The notes: generated by a model from the sequence alone, not told the origin. A stretch of 64,000 bases of DNA from Diabrotica undecimpunctata (GCF_040954645.1 NC_092806.1:136609697-136673696); one strand, 5' to 3'. Numbered from the stretch's first letter, positions 47,345-59,272 are shown. Numbers and translations: made by a program.

Positions 47345-48200
47345 AAAACTTTGTTTTTAAAACTTCCACAAAATTTATTATAATATCTTATCACTACAGA
47401 TGTTTCGACAGAGTGCCTTTCTCAAGTGATCTATTTTTGGTATGTGTTTACACTTTATACACAATTCATCATCCTATCCTACACAACATAAATTGGCAGC
47501 CTACCATAACATATTACATAGATCAATAGAAATTTTGATGTCAACGAACAAACAATAAAATTTTAAATCAAAAATATGAAAGCCTTGAAATTACTATTTC
47601 CACCACCAGGGAAAAAACCCAGTCTGCTCGATTACATATACAGGCAAGATATCAACAAAAATAGCCAAACATATAAAAAAGAAAGGAATAACGCCAGCTT
47701 TTAGAACAAACAATAATTTAAACAAATATATTAAAAACAACAAGATCCATAATAAAAAGCACTTACACAGTGGCTTATACAAACTTAAATGTGGCGACTG
47801 CCCAAAAACTTACATCGGTCAAACTGGTAGAACTTTTATCAAACGTATAGTAGAACATAAAAAGGCTTTCAATAATAGAAAAACATTCTACATACGCACT
47901 TCACCTTCTAGATCATAATCACTCTTTTAATGAATTTCAAATTCTCCACATCCAAAATAAAGGCATTAAGCTACATTTATTATAATCTATGAAAATTAAC
48001 AAACTAAAAAATACGGACATAATTCTGAATGACCAACTTGAGACAAACAGTTCTCTCCTCCTCAACCTATTCAGTTAAAGACTATAAAGTGTAAATACAT
48101 ACCAAAAATAGATCACTTGAGAAAGGCACTCTGTCGAAACAGCTGTAGTGATAAGATATAATAAATTTCGTTGAAGTTTTGAAAACGAAGTTTTCAGTGT
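47345..48200 (+). mobile_element. Penelope-like element with inverted terminal sequences
   Basis: Left arm 47347-47463 and right arm 48076-48196 are inverted copies over about 115 bp: 'cgacagagtgcctttctcaa', 'gtgatctatttttggtatgt', 'ttatcactacag.tgtttcg'. Between them the broken endonuclease reads GDCPKTYIGQTGRTFIKRIV in shifted frames, then STYALHLLDHNHSFNEFQIL and HIQNKGIKLHLL, ending NSSLLLNLFS-stop. Only the GIY-YIG endonuclease part is left. The right arm matches the tail of the 32.56-33.19 kb copy. The left arm begins about 35 bp after the exon 13 donor. Confidence 0.82.
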
Positions 48201-48489
48201 TTCATTGTTATATAAAATGAATTTCCATCAAGTAACGGTCGAATCCATCGCTTAGTTTAATATTTTTTTTTTAATTTGGATAATTGGCGATAATTGTCAG
48301 CAAGCAAAACAAAGATTAAAATGTGTAAATGTACGAAATGCCTGAATAATGTAAAGTCTGTTTGTAAATTTATTATTCTTTTAGTTGCTCTCAATCTCTA
48401 TATATTGATTATTTCCGTAATGGCTATTACTTTGCTGGTCTACATGTCGGTTGGTTTTAACAAAATATTAAAAAAATGAAGCCTACATT

Positions 48490-48870
48490 TTTATTGTTTA
48501 ATTCCATTTAAATACAATATAACAAGTGTTCAAAATTTTGTCCTTAAACTTCAAGAAGCATTTATAGAGTCTTTTTATCACGTCTTCGTTTCTTGCACGT
48601 CTAATCATTGCTGCAGGGAGATAATTGAATGCATTGCAAACTCGTAAGTTCATAATCTTCCTTTATTGTAAGGGAATGGGAATATACTCATTTTTTATGT
48701 AGCCCCATACAAAAAAATCTAGAGGTGTTATGTCTGGTGGTCGAGGGGGCCATCGGAAAGGACCATTGTAGGCTATCCAGCTATCTTCAAATGTCTCATC
48801 TAAAAATTGGTTTACCATTTTGGAACAATGAGGAGGAGCTCGATCGTGAAGAAAAAATAGTTTTCTAAAT
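48490..48870 (-). mobile_element. Tc1-like transposase C-terminal fragment
   Basis: The reverse strand reads FFLHDRAPPHCSKMVNQFLD, ETFEDSWIAYNGPFRWPPRP and PDITPLDFFVWGYIKNE. These are the second (D..APPH) and third (PPRPPDITPLDFF) catalytic blocks, related to the transposase at 20.5-21.6 kb but from another element. A shift after KNE leads to decayed NAFNYLPAAMIRRARN. Confidence 0.82.
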
Positions 48871-49439
48871 TATTGCCGTAGTAAACTATCTAAATAAGAC
48901 TACACAGGCCTAAATTTTTTTTTCATAAAAAAGTGTTTTAAGTATAATAGGTGTCCTATAGTAAATGGGATGTGCTTATCACGAATCTGTACTTAGTTTT
49001 TTCCCGCTCAGGTCTTCAAGAAAAGTGTGTTTGAAATTTTTCATAGAAACTTCCAAAAATACTGAGAAAATATTTATTGAAACTTTATTTAATACAAACA
49101 CTCAAAATTGAGTTGTTCTTAAAAAAAAAAGAACTCATTATAACCTACGTTAGACAATATTTGGTTTTTTGAATAAAACCATTCTCTTTTTTTATGAAAA
49201 CTGCGTTTTGTGGTCTTCTTTTTATGGATTATTTATGGATCAACCATCATTCTTATATCCCATATTCCTTGGTAACGCCTCTCCATCCTCTTTATAAAAG
49301 GAGGAGGAAAATGAAGTTTGACGCTCATATTGCATCCCAATTTTTTATAATTTTTGACCATATTTGCTACAATTTCTTTATAGTTTGGAGACTTGTTTCC
49401 ACGGAAACCGCCTTGACTTCTACAAAAGAACTCAATGCT

Positions 49440-50500
49440 TCAGATTCATCCTGGTTCATTGTATTCTGGAACAATCTGATAACCTGCAAAAATTACTTCT
49501 TTAAGTTTACCTCCAGAAAGTGCAGGAAATTTGTCGCACAGATATTTAAAACAGTAACCTTGTTCATCTAAAGCTTTGACAAACTGCTTCAACACTCCTA
49601 ACTTTGTGTAAAGAGGAGACAAAATAACTAATTTTGGGTAAACTAGTGTATCACTTTGCACATTTCTTTGCAAGCATCCATGCAAAAACATGGATACTTT
49701 GTGAATCCAGACTGCTGACCTAAAAGCATGAATATTATTTTGAGATCTCCACAGAGCTGCCAACAATATTCGCTATAGTTTATTTTATTTGGCAATAGCT
49801 CATTATTCTCATATGTTTCTTTGAGATGCATGGAGTCAGCAACAGGCACTGAGGCATAAGTATTACCATTGTGCAACAAGACGCCCTTCGCTTAGAAGAA
49901 TCGATAAATAACCGCCATGATGTGGAATCTTAATTGTCAGCTCCCACTTTCATGACTACTTCAGGAATATCATGACAATATACCAGTGAGCATTCTTGAG
50001 AAAAATTTTCCGCGAACTCTTTTTCACGATGCTTATATCACGAAAAGGTGGTTCCTGGAGCCAATAGATTTTTATCTTTCAGTCGTGATCCTTTGATTTG
50101 TGCATCATCCTTCGATAGGCCCAAGTCTCTCACTATGTCATTAAGTTCAGCTTGGATAAACTTTTGAGGTTAATCTATCTCAGGATTGAATTCATCTTCA
50201 TCGGTTTTTTCGTCTGAACTTTCATCTGATGATTGCTGTTGCATGGTCTGAAGAAAAGGTGGAGGAATAGGGATTCCTTGTCCATGAGATACAGGTCGTT
50301 TAGCAGAAGGTAAATCAGGATATTGAATTTTGTGTTTATTTTTTGAATTGAAACCCTTGATATCGCAGAAGCAAAAGTAGCAGTCGTCTCTATGGTTTTT
50401 TGGTTCCCTCCATACCATAGGAATGCCGAAGGGTAAAGAGTTACGTGTACCTTTTGTCCATTTTCTCAGTAGTTCGACACACTGAAAGCACACTTTGTGT
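49440..50500 (-). mobile_element. Unclassified repeated TE-type ORF, three broken pieces
   Basis: Reverse-strand order: 50493-50170 (RKWTKGTRNSLPFGIPMVWR, EPKNHRDDCYFCFCDIKGFN, YPDLPSAKRPVSHG, acidic tail), 49879-49643 (VADSMHLKETYENNELLPNK) and 49766-49446 (PPLYTKLGVLKQFVKALDEQ, FKYLCDKFPALSGGKLKEVI, FAGYQI). 'MVWREPKNH..DCYFC' and 'LKQFVKAL...KFP..S..K..EGIF' occur together in large multi-copy arthropod ORFs; the first half has a Cys pair likely to bind zinc. I cannot name the superfamily. Frames are broken by stops and shifts. It is in UBR4 intron 13. Confidence 0.6.
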
Positions 50501-51376
50501 GCAGCCCAAGGTTTGTCCTGATCACCAAGCTTTACACCGAAGTAAGCGTGATAAGCTTTCTTTATAAAGTCTGTTTAGTTGATGCTTTCCTATTGTTAAA
50601 TCACCACACACGTAACCAAATATATCAGGACTGTTCTTACACTTTGTAACGGTAACTAACTGTATTTACGCAATACACAACTGGGCAGCCCTTATGAACT
50701 AGGGTGTAATAGGGTTTTTCATTTAAAATTATTGACTTACTGTGGTTTGAAGTTTAAAGAAATGGCGTATCATTTGTGAACACCCTGTATCTATAAATTC
50801 GATTGCGATGTAAATTACTGAAAGAACGTTGCCGACTCTTTGTGTGCAAAGTTTTTCAAGACATTGTGTTTGTAGTTGGATGAGCTCGGAATAACTTGAA
50901 AAATGTGGAGTTTTGACCTATAGTACCTTATACAAATTGTGTCTATAATTTTACGTAGAATCTAAAAATGCAATAATATACAGGATGTTCCATTTGAATT
51001 ACCAAAGTTGTTGTTCATTTCCGGTATAACCAGAAGTGGCATGTCTGTCAAAACATTTTCTTTAATTTCATCATAACTTGTAATCCACAGAAACCAATTT
51101 TCATAAATATCGTGCAAGTAGTTTCCAATATGTAGATAGTATAAGCTCGTCGTGAAACACACTGTATATCGCCTTCAACAAATTTCTGTATGTTATATAC
51201 AAGATAGTATTGAACACTATAATTGGTATTTTTCTTGCATAATCTCAAAATTGGACTCCATTGGTCCGAATAGCTTGTATTATACCTTTATAAATTTTTC
51301 GTTTTGTAAGTTCATTTAATAATGATATTGTAGAATTGTGTGTTTCATTTATTATTTTTGTTTATTTATTTTTCAG

Positions 51377-51660
51377 GCTATTACAGTTACTTCCACCATC
51401 AGCTTCATATATGGAACGCTTGGCGACAGGCGAAAATTTGACGGCTGGTCCCTTATTACTTCATTCTCTAGTCTGGGGACCGAGAGCGTCCCACAAGAAT
51501 TTCAGTAGGTGGCTGAAGGACTGTCTAGTTAAGCAAGGGATGTACACGCAACACACCGACAAATTATTAAAGGAAGTGTCTGAAGCAGTTAATAATATTA
51601 AATATAATATAACGAATGCTAAAAATTGTATTATGTCGCTTACTCCTGATGTCAAAAAAG
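51377..51660 (+). CDS. UBR4: UBR4 exon 14 (residues 992-1087)
   Basis: Acceptor ttatttttcag, donor gtatct. It encodes LLQLLPPSASYMERLATGEN and FSRWLKDCLVKQGMYTQHTD, matching vertebrate LGILPPSKTYINQL and YVNWIKDHLIKQGMKAEHAS. The donor is a weaker match than most in this gene. Confidence 0.94.
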
Positions 51661-53286
51661 GTATCTATAGTATTTATACTATTTTTTTTTTGTCTTTGTT
51701 AAGTGATATTACTATTTATTATCGGCGGTGATTTATAATTAACAAAAAATCCATTGGTAATATTTCGATATTTTGTGTAATTTTCTTTCTATTCCGTTGC
51801 TGATAATTTCCTCCGTTTATTATCATCCTGGAGGTGCAGCCCTTACAATCTTAACCTTCTCAAATTCCCTGTCTAATATAGTTCTTGTGTTCACTAGTAC
51901 TTGAAAAAACGTCTCAATTCAACCAAAATATTTATTGCATCCGTTGCCGTGAATCTACTGAAATCTACACTTATTAGTCGGTATTAGCTTGGAATTGCAA
52001 ACAGTTCCTTAAGCAACGGCCAGGGGATAACAAAGTAACTTGACTGTGGGTAACAGGTTATAAAGAAAGTATTGGTAATGCGCGTCCTGATAGTAATGCT
52101 AAAGAAGGAGCTAATATTCTTTTTTATCGGACCAAAGCCATTCTGCGGTATACAAAAAACCTGCATAGTGTAGTGTAGCCTACTGGGAACACATTCCAGG
52201 CCAAAGGCATACTCATAGGTTATTATACCCTTCTGTTGGCTGCGTAAAAATACCCTTTGGGCTTCAGAAGAGTGAACTCGAGAGTCATTACAGGTATTCC
52301 CACTGGACAATCACTGAGATCATCTCTATAAAATGGTTAAAGTGCAACTCCGCCTTATTATACTTACAATTTTTTCATGTCTATTATCCGTCTCTTGTTG
52401 ATATAGTTTCTCCACTTCTATCTTCTTCAATCTACGTACTGCTACTCTTATATACATATTCTGGTTTTTCTATTAAATTTCCCTTTTTCTGTTTACCTCT
52501 ACTATCTTCCGTCTGTGTTGTATTCTTGTTTGATTCTTTGGTTATCTGAGTGTATATTATATAATCAATTACAATATGTTTATTTTTTCTGCCTATACTA
52601 CATTTCTTTGACGGAAGCTTATCATTGGCCATTTTATCCCTGATCATTGTAGCTTCACCAATCTTTTCCAAGCGCCTCGTCCCATAGTTCCATTATTTGG
52701 TATTACGCTTTAATGTTTTTAATTTTCTCCTGTATTTCTCAATCAAATCAGTTTCTGTATTTCTGCACATAGGATGACTCTGTTGTTTCCTTTGTTCCCA
52801 TATAATCTGAATAAGGTGCCATTATTCTTCCAACTCCATTATTATATTTGTATATGGTTCGTGAAAATATCAGTTTAAATTTCATTACTCTGGTGCTTAT
52901 TTCTCTCGTTACTATTATACCTACTTCTTTTGCTATTTATCCTGTTAGAACACTCAAAAATTATAAATCATGTTTCCTTCATCTTCCTCTGTCTACAATT
53001 GCATTTCCTGTGCTCTTCGTCTTACTTATCACTATACACTGTATACCAAATCTTTCCATCTCCTCTGTTTATTAATATTCGTTTACTGTATTCAATATTG
53101 TATATTATCTTTCTATACCTTCTTTATTCTCCTTTTCTACCTTTTTTTTTCTTCTTATTTTTACCTTCCGGTTGTATTCTTACATTTATTTTTGAATTAA
53201 AAACCTTAAAAATCGTGACATTGCATATCTACTTTTTTTTAATACATTTGTAACTAACTTATTAGTGACTCTTATTATTTTCATAG
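51661..53286 (+). other. UBR4 intron 14, 1.6 kb, no recognised element
   Basis: Contains reverse-strand open frames at 51984-52310 and 52432-52671 (the second reads EKIGEATMIRDKMANDKLPS, lysine-rich) and a T/C-rich stretch at 52960-53190. None matches a family I know. The 52432-52671 frame may be an old TE piece. Confidence 0.5.
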
Positions 53287-53455
53287 GAATGGTAACCAAA
53301 GAAAACCTTCCACCATTATGGCATTTATTCTTACTCGACGCTCTCATGACGAACGTACAAGTAGCGTTAGAAGAGCCCGAAGGAAGCACTGAAAGTACTT
53401 CGATAACTGTGTCTAACGGAACCTACGTCCAGGATTTACTGCCCCACGTTTTAAG
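53287..53455 (+). CDS. UBR4: UBR4 exon 15 (residues 1087-1143)
   Basis: Acceptor attttcatag, donor gtatga. It encodes LPPLWHLFLLDALMTNVQVA and YVQDLLPHVLR, corresponding to the vertebrate IYTLDAAISKVQVSL and NLLPATLQL region. The donor is weak, but the phase joins exon 16 cleanly. Confidence 0.92.
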
Positions 53456-53546
53456 GTATGACTTGTTTCCACCATTCTACTTTTGCTTTAATTATAATTT
53501 AATAAACAAATCATTGCGGTTTGGTAAATGGATTTATTAATTTTAG

Positions 53547-53790
53547 GTTAACTCAGGCAATACTACACTGTACCAGATGGTCCCTACTACATACTATTGC
53601 TGACCAAAATCCGTCGTGTGAAAAATTCTCACTGCAGAATTTTGAAGGGCTACAGGATGTACTTGCAATTGCTTCTACAAAGAATACACTAACGATGTCG
53701 TTATCTTCTGAGCTAACGACTCTTTTGCCCTCATGTGTAAGCTCTGCTCAGTTGCAGAATTATAAGACAATTTTAGAAGATGTTTCATTG
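53547..53790 (+). CDS. UBR4: UBR4 exon 16 (residues 1143-1224)
   Basis: Acceptor attaattttag, donor gtaagt. It encodes LTQAILHCTRWSLLHTIADQ and NFEGLQDVLAIASTKNTLTM, equivalent to vertebrate KLQGFAAVLAIGSSRCKANT. The intron before it is only 91 bp. Confidence 0.93.
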
Positions 53791-53924
53791 GTAAGTAACC
53801 CTGCTTCTGACTCCTGATTTAATTTTACAGTAAAGAGATAAAGTTAACGACGTCAAAAAATTCTCCATATTTTTAAATTAGTCACTGCTATGTTATAATC
53901 TGTATACTGTGTTTCAGACGTTTG

Positions 53925-54627
53925 CCCAGTTCAGGGTACTCGTTTTCACACACTCAGTCTCATGAGCCCCCAAGTATATTCACTACTCACTGCACTACTG
54001 GTGCTAGGGATGGCGGATGGTCATTTATACCGTCGATGATGACCTGGTTCATTGACGTGACCCCTCAACAAAAACGTTCATCTCTTGTCCGATCACTCAA
54101 AATTCCAAATGAACAACACGTAGTTTATGAAGTTCAATGTGCAGTCTGTCCCCGACCTTACATAGGCCAAACCAATCGTAGAGTCCAAAATAGGATTTAT
54201 GAACATTCTATTCTATTCCGATTCAATTTCAGCTCTAGATCAACATCTTCATACAGGTCACAAAATTGATTTTGAATTCTCTAAAACCGCAACCCCCATC
54301 CGTTTTTATAAACCAAGAACTATCCGAGAAGCCACAGAAAGTTTACACCTTTACAAACAAAATTCAAACGCCACTTTTTAATAGAAAATCTTCATAATAT
54401 GCAGGACCCTTTGAATAAGGTCATAAGAAATTTAAAGCAATTTTTACTTTTTTATGTTGGTGATTTGGTTATTATTCTTCATTTTTATTATTATTAAAGA
54501 TAGTGCAAACACTCCTGACCATGGAGCTGCGCGAAGGCGGAGTCAAAATTCACGTAAAGGCAGAAAGGTTCTATTATAAACCAAATTTCGTTTACTGCGC
54601 CGTGGTCAGGAGTGTTTGCACTATCTC
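53925..54627 (+). mobile_element. Penelope-like element, second family, with 27-bp terminal hairpin
   Basis: The frame at 53922-54269 reads KIPNEQHVVYEVQCAVCPRP then YIGQTNRRVQNRIYEHS: a GIY-YIG endonuclease with CxxC, different in sequence from the 32.6 and 47.3 kb copies. After a frameshift comes SALDQHLHTGHKIDFEFSKT and YKPRTIREATESLHLYKQNS. It ends in an inverted repeat, 54498-54524 against 54600-54626 (AGATAGTGCAAACACTCCTG..), 27 bp with one mismatch, 63 bp before UBR4 exon 17. It is inside intron 16. Confidence 0.82.
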
Positions 54628-54689
54628 TACATTATCTTTTTATTTTACTAATTACCCTTCTTACTAAATTCTCTTTTTGTTGTTTTTAG

Positions 54690-55746
54690 AGTGCTTATCA
54701 AAACGACATCATCCCATCAGAAAGCGCCATTTTAAAAGTAGTAGACGCACATGTATCTACTCTTTCGATGGGCAGCCCTTACAGCATCAATTTGTCGCTT
54801 CGACGTTTATTACAATGTCTAGTCAAATTTATTTGCGATCATGCTCCTAAAACAGAAAATACAGATACGAAGAATAAAGCGATTGAACTGTTAGTTTCAA
54901 TCACTTTAGATCTAAGGACCGAATTTTTGAATGACACTGTGACTAAGACCTTGGACAAGATGATTGGCGATACCGAAATAGACGAACACCAAAAACGAGT
55001 TTACCTGAGAGTTTTAGATCATACTTATAAACTCATAACGAACTACACGTCTGGTAATTCCGAGACATATAGTGCTAATATTGACGAAAAAATACTGCAT
55101 CACTGTTTGAAGTTCTACGAAAAAATAATTGAAAAATCGTCAGGCAGACAAGCTTTAGAAATCTTCTTTGCGGGAGATAGAGATTTGGTGAAAGTCTTGA
55201 TGTCTGTATCTAGTCCGCAAATGTCACAACATTATGGTACCAGAGTACTGCATTTCTTTAATAAACTGTTCCAAGCGGCCGAGAAAAGCTCTACCGATCC
55301 AAGTCTGAATTACTTATGTTCAAGTATGAGTAAACTAGCAAACGTAGACAGTGAAAAACTGCAAACTTGGTTGCGTCAAATTATCATCGGTACAAGTAAT
55401 ATTGAACCCGTCGTGACAACTACAGTTACCATCAATAAAGAAGAATCTCCAGCGACATCTACCAACGGAAAATGGACTATAACCACAGTCGAAAGTAAAG
55501 AGGCTAATTCTCCAACATCTAACGACGATCAAAAGTCCTTGGTTCAAGAGAATAGTCAGTTGTTGCAAGCTTTAACTAGTTTTATTGTTAAACAAAATAG
55601 TAATGTTTCCGAAGAAGTTTCGATAACAATATTGAAGGCACTGATCCAACTTGGAAAACATCTTTTATCGCCTACTTTAGAAGGTACTGGTTTTACCGAT
55701 TTAATGGTGGATATGATCATGTTAGCAGATGCTGGTTCAGGAAAGG
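54690..55746 (+). CDS. UBR4: UBR4 exon 17 (residues 1225-1577), largest exon
   Basis: Acceptor ttgtttttag, donor gtaagt after GGAAAGG. The 1,057-bp exon encodes a helical-repeat region: NDIIPSESAILKVVDAHVST (vertebrate NDTIPSESYISAVQAAHLGT), MSQHYGTRVLHFFNKLFQAA (LSAKFCNRVLKFFTKLFQLT) and LQALTSFIVKQNSNVSEEVS (LQLLTTYIVRENSQVGEGV). A Thr/Ser-rich insert (VVTTTVTINKEESPATSTNG) is longer than in vertebrates. It ends at TGFTDLMVDMIMLADAGSGK. Confidence 0.97.
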
Positions 55747-56429
55747 GTAAGTTTTGAAATAATCTGTAAATACTTGTTTACTAGGGTTGAATCTTGACAT
55801 ATTCAGAGGGGCAATTGGGCTCTTAAATCTTTCCACACTGCTCTACATTTTTTTTTAAGTTTCCTTCACTTCATGAATCCAGTCTTGCTAATTATGGTTT
55901 GAGGTTGAGAAAAATGAACATAATAAGAGAATTATTTTATTAGCTCTAGTTTTAATGATATATAATAGTATGTGTTATTTTCAGACATTCAGAAATAAAA
56001 CACAAGCATTTTTTTTATATGAAAAACTACTAAAGAGTTCATTTGAATTGCCTTTAATAAAAGCTATCTTCCAAGAGTTGTAAATTAACGGGAGCATTTT
56101 TTAGATGTTACTAGAATTAAAGAGAATCGTGTATTGGTTTCGTTTGATCGCCGTCTTTTAACTTGTCTCTTGTAAGTGAGTTCCGGAGCATCTCTACATG
56201 TAAATCTGCAGTATTCTGCAAGCATAGCTTCGTTCCAATGACATTGGTACCTTTTTTCGATTACTTAAATGTCGTGATGGATGTTGCTTTGTCTACTTTG
56301 CCCATTTTACGGAGATGATATGTGAGTGAGTAGTGTCAGTAACGGGAGTAGTAGAGTTCAGTTTTCTGAAGCTCCAAAAGTATTTTTGGACAGCGAACAT
56401 TTTTAAATTTTTTGATTGCCTTTACCTGA

Positions 56430-56640
56430 AATATGTTTCCAGTAGTCGGCAAAAATTCATGAGTTGGGCTTCGAATTGCTTTCTCATCCGGCTTATTTTC
56501 CTGATTTAGCCCCCTCCGATTATTATGTGTTCCCAAATCTAAAGAGATGGCTCGTGAAGAATTTTTTTGTAGCAGTTCTTGCACATTTTTCTTCTGCTAT
56601 ATTTATTCCCCTCTTTCTTAACTTTAATCAGGCATGAGGT
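56430..56640 (+). mobile_element. mariner transposase fragment
   Basis: Translation gives GFELLSHPAYFPDLAPSDYY then VFPNLKRWLVKNFF: the SPDLAPSDYYLFP block with the third catalytic Asp. No longer context survives. It abuts the piggyBac deletion derivative on its right. The stretch 55760-56430 has no supported feature. Confidence 0.7.
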
Positions 56641-56689
56641 ATGAGTGGCGCAGTCTACAGTTTCCTCGGCTTTTATTGACCACATCTTT

Positions 56690-57770
56690 TTGGAAATCTG
56701 TTATATAGATCGTGTTTCCTGTTATCAGTTTATATAAAATGTACGCATTTACTAAAGATGTGGTTACAATAAGTTCAAATCCCTTTAAATCCACTTTACA
56801 CTTTTCCTGAGTGGATTTGAATAGGCTCCAAATTGATCTGATAAATCTACAGCTGCTTTACTTTTGTTGTAGTCGTTTCATGTTTCGTCATGTTATGTCT
56901 TTGAATCAAAGATATTACTAAATAGCTCATATGTGCTCCAGTAGTCAGGCAGTAATGGTTGTTTTACTAATTTCAGACTTTGTGGTGGGATTCCAAGCAT
57001 GTAAACGGGAGTTTGGTATAGCGTCCTCAGCTGTAAGAAGTTAAGTCGAATAGTTGTTTGTCTCATCGCAAATAAGGGATATTACTTTATCATCTACTAC
57101 AGCATCAAAAAATTCACCTGGTGTACCATTCGCCAACAATGCTGCTACACCTGGTTTCACTCTCGATGGAACAGAGAAAGAATATGTCTGCATATTTTCT
57201 ACACTTTCTGAATTGGATGATGTTTCTGCTTCTGATTCGGACTCATACTGGAATGATTCATTAGGATCCATACTGGAGCTGAGCTCTCGAACGGTTCCCA
57301 GTCATCTTCATCTGACATTTTTCCACAATTGTCTGCATATTTTTGTAACTGTAGATTTGTCAGTTTACGTTTACGAGGAAACATTCTGAAATGTGTATCA
57401 CAAAGTACAAAATAATAGTTTAAAAATAATATTTGGCGCTTAATTATATTATAATTTTGAAGATAAACACATAAAATCAACACTTTTAACTTTTTATAAC
57501 ATACACACTCAGTTGACATAGACTGATATAAAAATTTTAAGTTATGCCGTGTCATGTGTTCCTCACTGCAGTGGGACCAACGACGTGTAGAGGCATCGAA
57601 GTGCTTCAACGGTCCGCGTTGGTCCGATGGGATCAACGCGGTTTTTAATTTTGTAAATAAACAATAATTTTGACGAAATAAACAGCAAGGCTTTATATAC
57701 AAAACACTACAGTATAATAACATTGGCCCGTAGAGGCACATATACGAAAATATGGCTGGCAGGGAATGTG
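56690..57770 (-). mobile_element. piggyBac deletion derivative
   Basis: Right end: TTAA at 57771-57774 preceded (reverse strand start) by CACATTCCCTGCCAGCC, a piggyBac-type terminus. Reverse strand: MFPRKRKLTNLQLQKYADNC, then after a shift MDPNESFQYESESEAETSSN (acidic N-terminus) and LANGTPGEFFDAVVDDKVIS, LICDETNNYS (start of the DDE_Tnp_1_7 domain, to 57041). The centre is deleted. Near 56880-56700 decayed C-terminal parts read LSDQFGAYSNPLRKSVKW and FELIVTTSLVNAYILYK (third Asp region). The left end was not found. It is in UBR4 intron 17. Confidence 0.75.
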
Positions 57771-58016
57771 TTAAGTATTCCTATGACTGGTCCCATTATC
57801 ACAATCGCGCCCAGTAAATCGAAGGGTAGAAGCAGCATACTACACTTTCAATATATAGTTTTTATTTCCCTTAAATTTGTAAAGAACTTAAAAAAATGTT
57901 TTTTCTCTGGAAAGGCCCATAAGCTTCATTTTGATCATTTGCTAATAAATAGTCTTCTAGTATCATGTCTTCTTTTCCCTTTTTGTGGATATTTTTTATG
58001 AATGTTTTATTTTTAG

Positions 58017-58657
58017 GTCACAGTTATTTATTCCCTGCTACAGCGGAATGGATAGAACTGTGTAACAAACGCATCTCAGAAAAAGACGTTATTGAAAAAT
58101 TAACTAGTAATCCTGATTCCTTGAAGAAAAATGCTATGATGGAAGCCTCTTCTAGTATTCTAGACTATGTTAGCGATGTTATATCAACTATTACTGCCCA
58201 GCATCCACAAACGATAAGACCTCTTAGTCCTCCTTGGGAAAGTGAGTCACCTTTAGAGTTGGAATCTGAGTGGCAGGACTTCGCTAACGATGACGATGAT
58301 AGCGGCGAAGATAGCGATGAAGATTCTTTATGCAACAAACTTTGCACCTTCACTGTAACCCAAAAAGAATTTATGAATCAGCACTGGTACCACTGTCACA
58401 CTTGTAAAATGTTAGATGGCGTTGGTGTATGCTCCATCTGTGCCAGAGTTTGTCACAAAGGGCACGATTTGAGTTACGCCAAGTATGGTAACTTTTTCTG
58501 TGATTGTGGCGCCAAAGAGGATGGAAGTTGTCAAGCCTTGGTAAAGAGAAGTCCCCAAACCAACGAAACCAATAATGCAGCAACTGGAAACAACTCTGAG
58601 CATATGTTGACCAGTTCTTTAAGAAGAAAAACGTCAAGTCCCATCCCAGCTGACAAG
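58017..58657 (+). CDS. UBR4: UBR4 exon 18 with the UBR-box zinc finger (residues 1577-1790)
   Basis: Acceptor tatttttag, donor gtaagg. After an acidic run (DDDDSGEDSDEDS) comes the UBR box, residues about 1681-1754. The zinc-ligand pattern is complete: CNKLC, HWYHCHTCKMLDG, GVCSICARVCHKGHDLSYAK and FFCDCGAKEDGSC. In UBR proteins this domain holds three zinc ions and binds N-degrons. The motif is nearly identical to human UBR4. A Ser/Asn-rich linker follows. Confidence 0.98.
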
Positions 58658-58954
58658 GTAAGGAAGCTTTAAAAATTTATTTTTATTAAAAAATAACATG
58701 ACATGTTTCACCACATTGTTCTTCGTATGTTAAGGTAGTTCCTTCTTACCTCAGGCTAATCACTAGTTGTCTCTAGTACTTGGTTTTTGTCTATAGTCCT
58801 GTGCTCGAGATAGAAACCAATCGCTTTCGTATTAGGATTCTCCTGGCTACACAAAGTCACAAAGTGATGAACCATCATGTATTTTTTTCAAAAATATGTT
58901 TTAAATCTATTTTAAAAAATATATCATTTAAACGAATAATTATCATTTTTTTAG

Positions 58955-59216
58955 ATTATTTATAAGGAGCGAAAAAATTCGAACACTGTCAAACAGTTAG
59001 ATGGTTCGAAAGAGTTCATCGTCAACTATTTAGGATCTAGTTTGGTGGCAGGATCTCTTTTGGAATTCCTACAATCTTTAATCCCAGCTATTGAAGAAAA
59101 CTGTCGTAGAAATTCACTTGTAGGATGCCACTTACGCGGTATTAAGGCCTTGGATCAACTATATTCAAATGAAAAGAAATATGTACATACAGATCAACTT
59201 ATGGTACCAACTTTGG
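58955..59216 (+). CDS. UBR4: UBR4 exon 19 (residues 1791-1878)
   Basis: Acceptor atttttttag, donor gtaaag after TTTGG. It encodes YLGSSLVAGSLLEFLQSLIP and YVHTDQLMVPTLG; the last part equals vertebrate EMTDQLMVPTLG. It continues into [12 protein letters not shown] in exon 20 across a 56-bp intron. Confidence 0.95.
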
Positions 59217-59272
59217 GTAAAGTTGATTTAAAATAATATTTAAACTGACTTTATATTTGTATTATCTTGTAG

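Noticed and set aside
52930..53253. 107-codon hydrophobic frame
   Set aside because: Produced by a T/C-rich stretch (Phe/Leu/Ser-rich translation in all three frames); low complexity, not a membrane protein.
55335..55568. Reverse frame opposite UBR4 exon 17
   Set aside because: Shadow of a strongly conserved coding exon; the same for 24105-24380, 58165-58353, 58371-58637 and 47117-47299.
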